Shown: in pieces, positions 25,248-33,944 of the stretch
How positions within the stretch are numbered: position 1 is the stretch's first letter
Layout: each line of letters opens with the position of its first letter
NCBI RefSeq assembly: GCF_001905545.1
Contig: NZ_LIPD01000009.1
Location: forward strand, 602,698-666,697
Reading direction: 5' to 3'
DNA length: 64,000 nt
Source of the DNA: Streptomyces sp. CB02056
GTDB taxonomy: Bacteria; Actinomycetota; Actinomycetes; Streptomycetales; Streptomycetaceae
Position numbers and translations under genes: made by a program
The notes under the pieces: generated by a model
Database searches by the model: none
The model's input: only the letters and a program-made list of their open reading frames with translations
What the model was told of the DNA's origin: nothing

Positions 25248-27170
25248 TCAGCCGAACGGGCGGTTCTGCGGTTCGGCGTCCGCCTCCTCCGCCGGCTCCG
25301 GCTCGGGAGCCGACAGGTCCGGGAGGCCCCCGATGGCGAAGGGGTTGAAGTCCGGTGGCGGGACCATCACCGGCGTGCCCTTGCCCGGAGCCGGTTCCTC
25401 CGCGTCCCCGCCCTGCCCCGAACTCCGCTCCGCCGCCGCGGCCGCGGCGGGCGGTGCCTGGGCCGGGATGACGGGCGGGGACGAGGGCGGCGGCGGGACG
25501 GCCGGGCCCTGGGAGGGGAGAGTCGTGCCGAACGGGTCGGCCTTCTGCTCGGCCGCGACCGTGGTGCCGAACGGATCGGCGACCGGAGCCGCCCCGGCAG
25601 GCTGGGTGGCGGGCGCGTCGCCCGATACGTCCGGGACGCCCCCCATGGCGAAGGGGTTGAAGTCCGGCGGCGGGACCATCACCGGGGTGCCCTTCGGTCC
25701 GCCCTCGGCGTCCGGTGCCGCCTGGTCCCCACCGGCGGCGGGGACCTCCGGGGTCTCCGCGACCGGCGCGAAGGGGTTGAAGTCCGCGGGAGGCACCCGC
25801 ACCGGTGTGCCGCGCAGGTGCACCGGCCTCTCCTCCGGCGCCTCCGCCGGGGCCTCCTCGACGGCGGCAGCAAGCGACGGGGTCGGGGCGGGAGCGGGCG
25901 CCGGGGTCGGAACACTGCTCACCGCGGCGGCCGGGACGGCGGCCGCGGCACCTGGGACCGGTACGCCGTCCCAGCCGAACTGGATGCTCTTCAGCAGCTC
26001 CGCGAACGCCTCCGTGTACAGCTCCCAGTCCTCCGGCCGTGCCGTGGACAGCTGGGCGCACAGCACCGTCCCGCCGTCCGGCAGCGGCACGAAGGCCTGG
26101 ACGGCCGAGGTGACCACCCAGCGCCGCTGTCCGTCGGCGGCCAGCGGTCCGGGTACCGGGACGGTCCGGCCCTCGACCAGGACGGCGGCCGGTCCGGCCG
26201 GCAGCAGTACGGTCCACACCTCGGCGTGCCGCCGGACGGTGGCCAGCTCGGTGGCGAGCGCGGTGATCGGCAGCGGGTGCCGGGCGAGCGAGACGACCAG
26301 GGCGGCGTCCGAGGCGCGGTCGTCCAGCTCCAGCGCGCAGACGCCGGCGTACACGACGCCCGCGTCGCGGATCAGGTCGGCCAGGGTGGCGGAGATCACC
26401 GCGAAGTCGCGCCGCGGCTCCGTACCGGTCGCGCTGAACAGCTCCTCGGCGACCTCGGCCAGGTGCCGGGCCAGCTCATCGGCGGCCGCCACGGTGGCCG
26501 GGGCGCTCCCACCGCTCGCACTCCCACCGCTCGCACTCCCACCGGTCGCGCTGCCGCCGGTCCGGTCCGCGCCGTCGGGCAGCGGGGGCACCGTACGGGC
26601 GGAGACGCCGGGCGGGCCGCCCGGGGAGGTCAGCGAGTGGAAGCCGGGCGGTACGACCAGCCGGACCTCGGCGCCCGCGCCGGTGGGCAGTTCGACCGGC
26701 TGGCGGGTCTGCTGCCCGGCCGCCAGCGCGGCCAGCGCGGGGGCGAACGGCGGACGCAGCTTGGCGTCGGCGAACTCGCCGGTGACCGGGAGCTGGAACA
26801 GCGCGGCCGAGGTGGTGCCCCGGTCGGCGATGGCACCGCGCACCGCGCCGCCGCCGTACCGGGCCTGGAGCGCGGTGACCACCCGGTCGGTGAGCCGCGC
26901 GCCGGTGCCCGGCCGTCCGGTGCCCGCGGTGGTCACCGTGCCGAGCCGGTCGAGGGCGGTGTGCACCGGGCCGTTGGGGGCCAGCGGCAGGGCGAACAGC
27001 GCCTCGGCGGCGGGGTGTTCGGCCGTCCGCAGGGCGCTCAGCGAGGCCGCCGGGTGGCGCGAGGTGTGTTGGTCGAAGAGGGCGTCGGTGAGGGTGCCGA
27101 GGGTCGCGCAGACCTGCTCCGCTGCCGCGAAGGGATTGGCCTCCACGCTGAACTGGACGTCCTGGGTCAC
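25248..27170 (-). CDS. Unrecognised 640-residue protein with repeated NPF motifs
   Basis: I do not recognise the family. Residues about 1-185 form a globular region beginning FSVEANPFAAAEQ; a GGSA-type linker (about 200-222) follows; residues about 225-400 form a second globular region, ending near QFGWDGVP. The remaining 230 residues are Pro/Ala-rich with three copies of a linear motif (GTPVRVPPADFNPFA, then GTPVMVPPPDFNPFA twice), two copies of ADPFGTT, and a final NRPFG. No signal peptide or membrane helix. The DNA of the repeats is nearly identical, indicating recent duplication. Repeated NPF motifs suggest a multivalent peptide docking role; this is inference. The antisense frame (25333-27177) is low-complexity and rejected. 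Confidence 0.8.
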   Translation of the reverse strand: MTQDVQFSVEANPFAAAEQVCATLGTLTDALFDQHTSRHPAASLSALRTAEHPAAEALFALPLAPNGPVHTALDRLGTVTTAGTGRPGTGARLTDRVVTALQARYGGGAVRGAIADRGTTSAALFQLPVTGEFADAKLRPPFAPALAALAAGQQTRQPVELPTGAGAEVRLVVPPGFHSLTSPGGPPGVSARTVPPLPDGADRTGGSATGGSASGGSASGGSAPATVAAADELARHLAEVAEELFSATGTEPRRDFAVISATLADLIRDAGVVYAGVCALELDDRASDAALVVSLARHPLPITALATELATVRRHAEVWTVLLPAGPAAVLVEGRTVPVPGPLAADGQRRWVVTSAVQAFVPLPDGGTVLCAQLSTARPEDWELYTEAFAELLKSIQFGWDGVPVPGAAAAVPAAAVSSVPTPAPAPAPTPSLAAAVEEAPAEAPEERPVHLRGTPVRVPPADFNPFAPVAETPEVPAAGGDQAAPDAEGGPKGTPVMVPPPDFNPFAMGGVPDVSGDAPATQPAGAAPVADPFGTTVAAEQKADPFGTTLPSQGPAVPPPPSSPPVIPAQAPPAAAAAAERSSGQGGDAEEPAPGKGTPVMVPPPDFNPFAIGGLPDLSAPEPEPAEEADAEPQNRPFG

Positions 27171-27422
27171 CTGGTGAGCCCCCCGCTCTGCTCCGTCTGC
27201 TGTCGGTGGTTCGGGTGGGACCGGCCCCGGCGCGGCGGCGCGCCGTCAGATCCCTGCTCATTCCTATCAGAGCCCACTGTCCTGACCGAACCGCAGGATC
27301 ACCCGATGATCACTTGGACGGTCGGCGAGCGGCGACGAGTCCGGCGCCGACCCCGGACACCGCTCCGCCGGGCACGGTTACCGCTCCGCCGGCCCCGGTC
27401 GTCGATCCGTCGACCGCGCGGG

Positions 27423-28265
27423 TCACTCGGCGGCGGCCCCGGTGGCCTGTGCGGACCCGTCGTCGGGGGTGCCGGCCGCGAGCGCGGTGACCGCCTCGAC
27501 GATCCCCGGCACGGCGAACAGCCCCGCGAGGTCCCGCACCAGGCGCCCGGTCGGGCCGTCGGGGCGCTCGTCGGCGAAGAAGGAGGCCAGTTCGGCGGCG
27601 AGCGCCGGCTCGCGGGCGGCGGTGAGGGTGAGCGCCGCGACGAACTCCTGCACCAGGTGCAGCTGGAGCTCCGCCAGCGGCACCGAGCGCTCGGACAGCC
27701 ACTCCAGCGAGGTGATCTCGGCGTTGGCGATCCAGGCCCGGACGGTCAGCCGCAGCCCGACGCTCGGCGCGGGGATCGCCAGGTGGGCCAGGATCTGCTC
27801 CTGCGCCGCCCGGCGCACGTCGTCGATCACCGCCGAGGTGCCCGCGCTGGCCGCCACCGAGCCGCCGCGCAGCAGGGCGGCGAAGCCCGGCCCGTGGCTC
27901 TGTACGAAGTCCAGGTAGCGGCCCATCACCCGGTGCAGCCGCTCCGACAGCGGCCCCTCCATGGGCTCCTCGAACCGCGCCGACAGTTCCCGCCCGGCCC
28001 GCCGCAGCGACTCCTCGTACAGCGCCTGCTTGCCGGGGAAGTAGTGGTAGACCAGCGGCCGGGAGGCGCCCGCGGCGGCGGCGATGTCGTCGATCGACAC
28101 CTCTTCCGGCGGTCGGCGGCTGAACAGCTCCAGCGCCACGGCGATCAGCTGCTCCCGCCGCTCGTCCACGCTCAGCCGCCGACGCGGCCGCCCGCCCGCC
28201 GCCCCGGCGGATGCGGAGGTCCGTGCTGCGTGGTCGGCCGTCGGAGACGGCGTACGGGAGGCCAT
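27423..28265 (-). CDS. TetR-family regulator
   Basis: A 280-residue regulator. After a polar N-terminus, the helix-turn-helix is at about residues 33-80: RREQLIAVALELFSRRPPEEVSIDDIAAAAG then SRPLVYHYFPGKQALY. The C-terminal ligand domain is longer than the usual 200-residue TetR. ATG 28265 is preferred: TAGGGT (28273-28278, complement) lies 7 bases upstream, fitting leaderless transcription; a GTG at 28274 overlaps that box. It is transcribed away from the NUDIX gene end, and no obvious target gene adjoins. Confidence 0.87.
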   Translation of the reverse strand: MASRTPSPTADHAARTSASAGAAGGRPRRRLSVDERREQLIAVALELFSRRPPEEVSIDDIAAAAGASRPLVYHYFPGKQALYEESLRRAGRELSARFEEPMEGPLSERLHRVMGRYLDFVQSHGPGFAALLRGGSVAASAGTSAVIDDVRRAAQEQILAHLAIPAPSVGLRLTVRAWIANAEITSLEWLSERSVPLAELQLHLVQEFVAALTLTAAREPALAAELASFFADERPDGPTGRLVRDLAGLFAVPGIVEAVTALAAGTPDDGSAQATGAAAE

Positions 28266-28272
28266 GCGCGCC

Positions 28273-28278
28273 ACCCTA
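28273..28278 (-). promoter_or_regulatory. -10 box for the TetR gene (leaderless)
   Basis: TAGGGT followed by 7 bases and ATG; the expected transcription start coincides with the initiation codon. Confidence 0.5.
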
Positions 28279-28376
28279 GTTCGTCGCGGGCCCTCCGGTG
28301 GAGCCTGGGGCGCGCCGCCCGTCGGCCCGCACGCCGCCCCGCACCGCGAACCGTCGGCCCCGAGGCTGCGGCGGCG

Positions 28377-28886
28377 CTAGGCGGACCGGAGCTCCAGGTA
28401 GCGGCGGTAGGCCTCCAGGCCGTCGGGGACGAAGGTGTCGCGGGTGAGGCGGTCGGCGAGTTCGGCGGGGGTGAGCCAGGCGTGCCAGGCGACCTCGGAC
28501 TCCTGGGGGGAGACCGGGCCGTCCCACTCCGCCTCGTACATGTCGCACCACCAGGAGAGCCGGTCCTGTTCGAAGAGGAACTTGAACAGGGGCCGCGGGG
28601 TGACGCCGTGGACGCCGAGTTCCTCCTCGGCCTCGCGGACGGCGGCCTCGGCGTAGGTCTCGCCGGAGCCGACCACGCCGCCGACGAACATGTCGTACGC
28701 GCCGGGGGCGAACAGCTTGGTGTCGGTGCGGCGGTGGACGAAGATCCGTCCGGCCGGGTCGCGGACCAGGATGAAGACGCAGCGGTGGGTGAGCCCGCGC
28801 CGGTACACCTCACCGCGCAGGGCGGTCCCGATCACGCGGTCGTGCTCGTCGACGATGTCCAGCAGTTCTTCGGCAGGGTTGGTCAT
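28377..28886 (-). CDS. NUDIX hydrolase
   Basis: A 169-residue NUDIX protein hydrolysing a nucleoside-diphosphate-linked substrate. The 23-residue NUDIX box is complete: G-x5-E-x7-REAEEELG within GGVVGSGETYAEAAV and the following REAEEELG. The start EELLDIVDEHDRVIGTALRGEVYRRGL and the HRCVFILV strand resemble the IPP-isomerase-like/YfcD subgroup, whose in vivo substrate is unclear. ATG 28886 has no Shine-Dalgarno sequence but TAACCT (28894-28899, complement) 7 bases upstream, so it is probably leaderless. The gene is divergent from the serine hydrolase. Confidence 0.9.
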   Translation of the reverse strand: MTNPAEELLDIVDEHDRVIGTALRGEVYRRGLTHRCVFILVRDPAGRIFVHRRTDTKLFAPGAYDMFVGGVVGSGETYAEAAVREAEEELGVHGVTPRPLFKFLFEQDRLSWWCDMYEAEWDGPVSPQESEVAWHAWLTPAELADRLTRDTFVPDGLEAYRRYLELRSA

Positions 28887-28893
28887 GGGGGAC

Positions 28894-28935
28894 AGGTTAG
28901 GGTTTCGGGGCTCGGTTCGAACGAATTCGATCGAA
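28894..28935. promoter_or_regulatory. NUDIX promoter with overlapping palindromes
   Basis: The -10 TAACCT at 28894-28899 (complement) is followed upstream by TTCGAA (28916-28921), CGAATTCG (28922-28929) and TTCGATCGAA (28926-28935), three overlapping perfect palindromes in the divergent NUDIX/serine hydrolase interval. A shared operator is plausible. Confidence 0.5.
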
Positions 28936-28972
28936 GAAGGATTGAAGGAGATCGAAAGCGAGCGCACATGGC

Positions 28973-30232
28973 ATGAGAAGCAGCGGAACTGGTCGAGGAC
29001 GGCACGCGGTGGTGGAGATCTGGGGCGAGACGGCCGAGGGGTTCGAGCCCGTACGGGAGGCCTTCGCACGGAACTTCGCCGACTACGGCGAGCTCGGCGC
29101 GGCCTTCGCGCTGTACGTGCGCGGCCGCAAGGTGGTCGACCTGTGGGGCGGCGACGCCCGGCCGGAGGTCGGCGGCCGGCCGGCGCCCGCGGTGCCGTGG
29201 ACGGCGGACACCGCCCAGGTGCTGCGCTCGGTCACCAAGGGCCTCACCGCGACCGCCGCGCTGCTGCTGGTCGAGCGCGGCCTGCTCGACCTGGACGCCC
29301 CGGCGGCCTCGTACTGGCCGGAGTTCGCGGCGGCCGGCAAGGGCCGGGTCCCGGTGCGCCAGCTGCTCTCGCACCAGGCCGGGGTGCCCGCGCTGGACGT
29401 GCCGCTGCGGCTGGAGGACGTGCTCACCTGGGAGCGCGCGGCCGCCGCCGTCGCCGCGCAGGAGCCCGCCTGGGAACCCGGCACCGCGCACGGCTACCAC
29501 CCGTACACCTTCGGCTGGCTGGTCGGCGAGGTGGTGCGCCGGGTGAGCGGCCGGACCATAGGCCAGTACTTCGCCGAGGAGGTCGCCCGGCCGCTCGGGC
29601 TGGACCTGTGGATCGGGCTGCCGGCCGGCGCCGCGCCCCGGGTCGGCAAGCTGGTCGACCTGCCGGCCCCGGAGGCGGCGCGGACCGGTCCGAGCGGGCT
29701 GCGGCTGCGGCCCAGGCAGTCCGTCCGGGACGCCTACCAGGACCCGGCCTCGCTGACCGCCCGCTCCTTCGCCTCGGTGCGCCCCGGCGTGGACCTCAAC
29801 GACCCGGCGGTGCAGGCCGCCGAGATCCCCGGGGCCGGCGGCATCGGCACCGCCCGGTCGCTGGCCCGGTTCTACGCGGCGCTGATCGGCGCGGCCGACC
29901 GTGCGGACGGCTCCGGCGCGCTGCTGCCGCCGCTGCTCGGCCCCGAGGTGCTGGCACGCGCGGTCGGGCCGGCGGTGAGCGGGCCGGACCGGGTGCTGAT
30001 CGTCAACTCCACCTTCGGCCTGGGCTTCTGGCGGCACGGTCCGACCGCGCCGATGGCCTCCCCGGCGAGCTTCGGCCACCCGGGCCGGGGCGGCTCGCTC
30101 GGCTTCGCCGACCCCGACCTGGGGCTGGGCTTCGGCTACGTCACCAACGGCATGCAGCCGGGTGTCACCGGGGACGTCCGCTCGCGGAACCTGATCCGCG
30201 CGGTGCGGGGGTGCCTGGGGCTGGACCGGTAG
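28973..30232 (+). CDS. Serine hydrolase, beta-lactamase class C/EstB-like
   Basis: A serine-active-site hydrolase of the class C beta-lactamase/esterase family. The nucleophile is in SVTK (SxxK) at about residues 91-94, and the second motif is the tyrosine in HGYHPYTFGWLVGEVVRR. A GHPGRGGS segment near the C-terminus takes the place of the KTG motif. No signal peptide is visible, so it is likely an intracellular esterase. The start is uncertain: ATG 28973 has no ribosome site nearby, whereas GTG 29009 follows GAGGA and also retains the full domain. It is convergent with the frameshifted NTF2-like gene. Confidence 0.88.
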   Translation: MRSSGTGRGRHAVVEIWGETAEGFEPVREAFARNFADYGELGAAFALYVRGRKVVDLWGGDARPEVGGRPAPAVPWTADTAQVLRSVTKGLTATAALLLVERGLLDLDAPAASYWPEFAAAGKGRVPVRQLLSHQAGVPALDVPLRLEDVLTWERAAAAVAAQEPAWEPGTAHGYHPYTFGWLVGEVVRRVSGRTIGQYFAEEVARPLGLDLWIGLPAGAAPRVGKLVDLPAPEAARTGPSGLRLRPRQSVRDAYQDPASLTARSFASVRPGVDLNDPAVQAAEIPGAGGIGTARSLARFYAALIGAADRADGSGALLPPLLGPEVLARAVGPAVSGPDRVLIVNSTFGLGFWRHGPTAPMASPASFGHPGRGGSLGFADPDLGLGFGYVTNGMQPGVTGDVRSRNLIRAVRGCLGLDR

Positions 30233-30257
30233 CCCCGGGGTCAGCCTGTAGCCCCGA

Positions 30258-30322
30258 GGCCAGGCCGGTCGCTTCAGGCCTGGCTGGTGGCCCCGGGCCA
30301 GGCCGGTCGCTTCAGGCCTGGC
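30258..30322. repeat. 27-bp direct repeat, each copy a hairpin
   Basis: Identical copies at 30258-30284 and 30296-30322, 38 bases apart. Each contains GCCAGGCC and GGCCTGGC, an 8-bp stem with a 10-base loop. The unit seems part of a 38-bp tandem array whose first partial copy begins at the serine hydrolase stop. The second copy includes the final codons of the NTF2-like gene. It probably terminates transcription from both sides. Confidence 0.8.
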
Positions 30323-30636
30323 CGGTCTCGAAGCGGCGGATCTTCCCGCCGTCGACGGTGAAGCGCCACGCGGTGCGCATCGTGCCCCAGGTCTCGTTGG
30401 TGAACTCGGCGACCAGCGCGTGGCCGCCGTGCGACTCGGTCTGGACGGCCATCCGGCCGTTCGGGCCGAAGATCTCCCGGTCGACCCAGTCCGCCAGGTC
30501 GCGCTCGGACCCGTCGTCGGACATGGTCGCGTCCGCGGCGAGCAGCGCGAAGAAGGCCTCGCGGTCACCCGCGTTGACCGCGGTGACGAAGGGCGCGGAC
30601 GGCGGGGTCGCTGAGTTTCGTGGGGGCGATGGTCAC
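30312..30636 (-). pseudogene. NTF2/SnoaL-like protein gene with a single-base frameshift
   Basis: Reading from GTG 30636 (GGGAG 6 bases upstream) gives VTIAPTKLSDPAVRA, then the frame breaks. The +1-shifted frame continues as FVTAVNAGDREAFFALLAADAT and on to TMSDDGS, DWVDREIF, WRFTVDGG and RFETGQA. Removing one G from GGG at 30591-30593 would restore a 107-residue SnoaL-like (nuclear transport factor 2 fold) protein. From ATG 30524 only a 70-residue fragment can be made. Either a genuine pseudogene or a base-calling error in a homopolymer. Confidence 0.82.
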
Positions 30637-30798
30637 GCGGGACTCCCGGATCGGGGTTGGGGTACGGGGAGTCCTGTCTACGGCTTTCGCGCGGGCCGTC
30701 CGGGCATGTCGGCGGCGCGTCGGTGAATTGGGCGCATTCATGTGCTTTGATCCCCGGAACAGGCGAATCGCCCCGGAGCCCGGCACGGGGAGTGGCGA

Positions 30799-30830
30799 GG
30801 AGCGGGAGGCCCCGGTGGGCCTCCCGCTCC
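30799..30830 (-). terminator. Hairpin terminator after aldehyde dehydrogenase
   Basis: GGAGCGGGAGGCCC pairs perfectly with GGGCCTCCCGCTCC (14 bp) over CGGT, 36 bases beyond the dehydrogenase stop. Confidence 0.8.
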
Positions 30831-30866
30831 GCTTTGCCGCTCCGCTCCCTGGAGGAAGCCGACTTC

Positions 30867-32390
30867 CTAGAAGAAGCCGACCGCGTCGGGGGAGTAGCTG
30901 ACCAGCAGGTTCTTGGTCTGCTGGTAATGCTCCAGCAGCGCCTTGTGGTTCTCCCGCCCGATGCCGGAGTTCTTGTAGCCGCCGAAGGCCGCGTGGGCCG
31001 GGTAGGCGTGGTAGCAGTTCGTCCAGACCCGGCCCGCCTGGATGGCGCGGCCGGCCCGGTGGGCGGTGTTGAGGCTGCGGGTCCAGACGCCCGCGCCGAG
31101 CCCGTACTGGGTGTCGTTGGCGAGGGCGACGGCGTGGTCGAAGCCGTCGAAGCGGGTGACCGAGACGACCGGTCCGAAGATCTCCTCCTGGAAGACCCGC
31201 ATCGAGTTGTCGCCCTCGAAGACCGTCGGCGTGACGTAGTACCCGCCGGCCAGCGCACCGCCGAGGTCGGCCCGCTCGCCGCCCGCCAGGAGCTTGGCGC
31301 CCTCCTCCTGGCCGATCTCGAAGTAGGAGAGGATCTTCTTCAGCTGTTCGACACTGGCCTGGGCGCCGACCTGGGTCTCGGTGTCCAGCGGGTCGCCCTG
31401 GCGCATCGCCCGGACCCGCTCCAGGCCGTCGGCGAGCAGCCGCTCGTAGATCGCGGAGTCGATCAGCGCGCGGCTGGGGCAGGTGCAGACCTCGCCCTGG
31501 TTGAGGGCGAACATCGCGAAGCCCTCGACGGCCTTGTCGTAGAAGGCGTCCGAGGCGGCGGCGACGTCCGCGAAGAACACGTTCGGGCTCTTGCCGCCGA
31601 GCTCCAGCGTGACCGGGATCAGGTTGTAGGCCGCCGAGCGGGCGATCAGTCGGCCGGTGGTGGTCTCGCCGGTGAAGGCGACCTTGCGGACCCGGGGACT
31701 GGCGGCGAGCGGGGCGCCGGCCTCCTCGCCGAAGCCGGTGACGATGTTGAGCACGCCGGGCGGCAGCAGGTCGGCGGTCAGCTCGGCGAGCAGCAGCACC
31801 GAGGCCGGGGTCTGCTCGGCGGGCTTGAGCACCACCGCGTTGCCGGCCGCGAGCGCCGGGGCGAGCTTCCAGATCGCCATCAGGATCGGGAAGTTCCACG
31901 GGATGATCTGGCCGACCACGCCCAGCGGCTCGTGGAAGTGGTACGCCACGGTGTCCTCGTCCAGCTGGGAGAGGCTGCCCTCCTGGGCCCGCAGCGCACC
32001 GGCGAAGTAGCGCAGGTGGTCGACGGCGAGCGGGAGGTCGGCGGCCAGCGTCTCGCGCACCGGCTTGCCGTTCTCCCAGCTCTCCGCGACGGCCAGCCGT
32101 TCCAGGTTGGCCTCCATCCGGTCGGCGACCCGCAGCAGCACCTGCGCGCGCTCGGCGGCCGAGGTGCGGCCCCAGGCCGGGGCGGCGGCGTGGGCCGCGT
32201 CCAGGGCGGCCTCGATGTCCTCGGCGGTGCCCCGGGCGACCTCGGTGAACACCTCGCCGGTGACCGGGGTCGGGTTGCCGAAGTACTCGCCGCGCACCGG
32301 GGGCGTCCAGTCGCCGCCGATCCAGTGCTCGTACCGGGAGCGGTAGGCGACGATGCTGCCGGGGGTGCCGGGGGGCTGGTAGACCGTCAT
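30867..32390 (-). CDS. NAD(P)-dependent aldehyde dehydrogenase, ExaC/AldB type
   Basis: A 507-residue aldehyde dehydrogenase of full family length. The catalytic cysteine is C302 in NQGEVCTCPSR, the general base is E263 in LELGGKSPN, and the cofactor region has IIPWNFPI and VAFTGETTTG. The neighbouring C304 and the EVCTCPSR pattern are typical of the acetaldehyde dehydrogenase ExaC/AldB subgroup, which serves ethanol or volatile aldehyde oxidation. ATG 32390 has GAGGAGAC upstream. It stands alone, with a terminator after it and a 429-base non-coding region before it. Confidence 0.93.
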   Translation of the reverse strand: MTVYQPPGTPGSIVAYRSRYEHWIGGDWTPPVRGEYFGNPTPVTGEVFTEVARGTAEDIEAALDAAHAAAPAWGRTSAAERAQVLLRVADRMEANLERLAVAESWENGKPVRETLAADLPLAVDHLRYFAGALRAQEGSLSQLDEDTVAYHFHEPLGVVGQIIPWNFPILMAIWKLAPALAAGNAVVLKPAEQTPASVLLLAELTADLLPPGVLNIVTGFGEEAGAPLAASPRVRKVAFTGETTTGRLIARSAAYNLIPVTLELGGKSPNVFFADVAAASDAFYDKAVEGFAMFALNQGEVCTCPSRALIDSAIYERLLADGLERVRAMRQGDPLDTETQVGAQASVEQLKKILSYFEIGQEEGAKLLAGGERADLGGALAGGYYVTPTVFEGDNSMRVFQEEIFGPVVSVTRFDGFDHAVALANDTQYGLGAGVWTRSLNTAHRAGRAIQAGRVWTNCYHAYPAHAAFGGYKNSGIGRENHKALLEHYQQTKNLLVSYSPDAVGFF

Positions 32391-32819
32391 GCTCGGTGTC
32401 TCCTCGCTGCGTCGGGTGCCGTCGGCGCGGCTCGGGCCGCGGGCGGCACGCCGGACCGCCCGGTCAGGGGGCGGTCCGGCGGGAGGGGTGGGACACGCCA
32501 TCGGACCGGCGCCCCGCCGGGCGCCCGCCGTCGAGCACGATAACCGCCCGGCGCCCGGCGCGGCTACGGTCCGTACGCCGGGCCCGTACGGAGGGTGTGT
32601 CCGCCGGCCGCTCCCGGGGGCGTGCCGACGGGAGTCCGGAGCCGATCACCAGGGGCGCCCCGGAGCGGATCACCTCGGGCGCCCGGAACCGGATCGCTGC
32701 GGGGCGCGCGTTCCGGCCGCGTTCCCGCGGCGTGCCGCCGCACGCCGCCGCGTGGCCCGGACGGCGCTCCCGGGGCGGGCCGCCGTACGCCCGTCGGGCG
32801 GTTCGGGGCGGGCGCCCGG
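32391..32819. other. 429-base intergenic region with a degenerate tandem repeat
   Basis: Between two minus-strand genes. No gene is supported. At 32638-32708 there are three degenerate copies of a 23-24 base unit resembling GGAGCGGATCACCTCGGGCG. The rest is very GC-rich with short inverted repeats and must hold the aldehyde dehydrogenase promoter, which I could not pin down. Confidence 0.55.
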
Positions 32820-33767
32820 TCAGACCGCGTGGTACCGCCCGGTGCGGGCCTCCCAGCTGAGGTAGCCGGCCAGCCAGGTCAGCAGTCCGTCCGCGTACCG
32901 CTCGGCGATCACGCGTTCGATCCGGGAGAGGCCCAACTCGCGGTGGACGTCCGGCAGTCGGTCGCGCAGCTCGGCGCAGCGGTCGACCATCAGCTGGGCC
33001 TCGGCGATGACCGCTGCGCAGGCCTCCTCGGCCGAGCAGCACCGCTCCCGCTGGACGATCATGACCAGGTTGTTCACGTCCCCGCGCGGCGCCTCCAGGG
33101 GGTAGGAGCGCACGTCGTTGCTGAGGGACGGTATGTCGGCGGCCAGCTGGCGGAGTTGGCGCAGCACCGGGTGGTGCAGGACGGCGGCCGGGACCTCGAA
33201 CTGGCCCAGGCGTTCGACCATGTCGAAGATGGTCTCCATGGCCGCGGTGCCCCGTCGGAGCTCCAGGTAGCCGTCGCGGTCCGGCGGCCGGGTGGAGATC
33301 CGGCCGGCCGCCTCGGCCGGGTGACTGGCCAGGTAGTACTCCCAGTTGTAGGCGGCGCGGGCCTGCCAGCGGGCCGGCATGCCCTGGACGCTGCGGTCCC
33401 ACAGGTCGGCGAACGCGGTCTCGACCGGGGAGTCCTGGTCGGGGCGGGCACCGTGCAGGACGGCGATCAGCCGTTCGCAGATCGGGGCGACTTCGGCGGG
33501 GCGGCGGCCGAGCGGGCCGTCGAACTGGTCGTCGAAGAGGAAGTAGAAGCCCATCAGGTCGGCGGCCAGGGCGAGTTCGTCCGGACCGGCGTCCGGGTAG
33601 CCGAGCGCGGCGAGGTCCACCACTTCCCAGTGGGCGTAGCCGGGGTGGTCGGCGTCGGGTAGCAGGGGGTGGCGGATGAGCCAGTCCCGGTGCAGTGCGG
33701 TGGCGCGCGGGCCGTGCGGACTGCGGCGGTGCGGGAACGGAATCTGAAGTGAGGTGTCGTCAGACAT
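32820..33767 (-). CDS. Class I terpene synthase (sesquiterpene cyclase family)
   Basis: A 315-residue ionisation-dependent terpene cyclase. The metal-binding motif DDQFD is at 79-83 and the NSE triad is N217, S221, E225 in NDVRSYPLE. A diphosphate-sensing arginine is near 171, and an RY pair near the C-terminus (GRYH). The length fits bacterial sesquiterpene cyclases such as pentalenene or isoafricanol synthase; the product cannot be read from the sequence. It stands alone and is divergent from the LAL regulator with a 310-base interval, so it may be regulated by that protein. Confidence 0.92.
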   Translation of the reverse strand: MSDDTSLQIPFPHRRSPHGPRATALHRDWLIRHPLLPDADHPGYAHWEVVDLAALGYPDAGPDELALAADLMGFYFLFDDQFDGPLGRRPAEVAPICERLIAVLHGARPDQDSPVETAFADLWDRSVQGMPARWQARAAYNWEYYLASHPAEAAGRISTRPPDRDGYLELRRGTAAMETIFDMVERLGQFEVPAAVLHHPVLRQLRQLAADIPSLSNDVRSYPLEAPRGDVNNLVMIVQRERCCSAEEACAAVIAEAQLMVDRCAELRDRLPDVHRELGLSRIERVIAERYADGLLTWLAGYLSWEARTGRYHAV

Positions 33768-33930
33768 CGGACTCCCGGTGCAGCGGAGGTTGGGGGCGCT
33801 TTTTGTTCGAGCGCTGATGGTGGGGGGAGTTGACGCGGCGAGGCGCGGGCGGTGGGGGTGGGTTCCGCAAGATCATCCGAACCTCGAAGGCCGTAGGGTA
33901 TCTGATGCAATGATCGGACGTTAGGGATAT

Positions 33931-33944
33931 AGGGCAGTTGCCCT
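33931..33944. promoter_or_regulatory. 14-bp perfect palindrome between terpene synthase and LAL genes
   Basis: AGGGCAGTTGCCCT lies in the only AT-richer stretch (about 33895-33950) of the 310-base divergent interval 33768-34077. TTGACA occurs next to it at 33944-33949 on the plus strand, without a clear -10. The rest of the interval shows nothing else. Confidence 0.45.

Noticed and set aside
25333..27177. 614-residue plus-strand frame opposite the NPF-repeat gene
   Set aside because: Ser/Ala/Gly low-complexity product; the minus strand gives balanced globular segments and ordered motifs.
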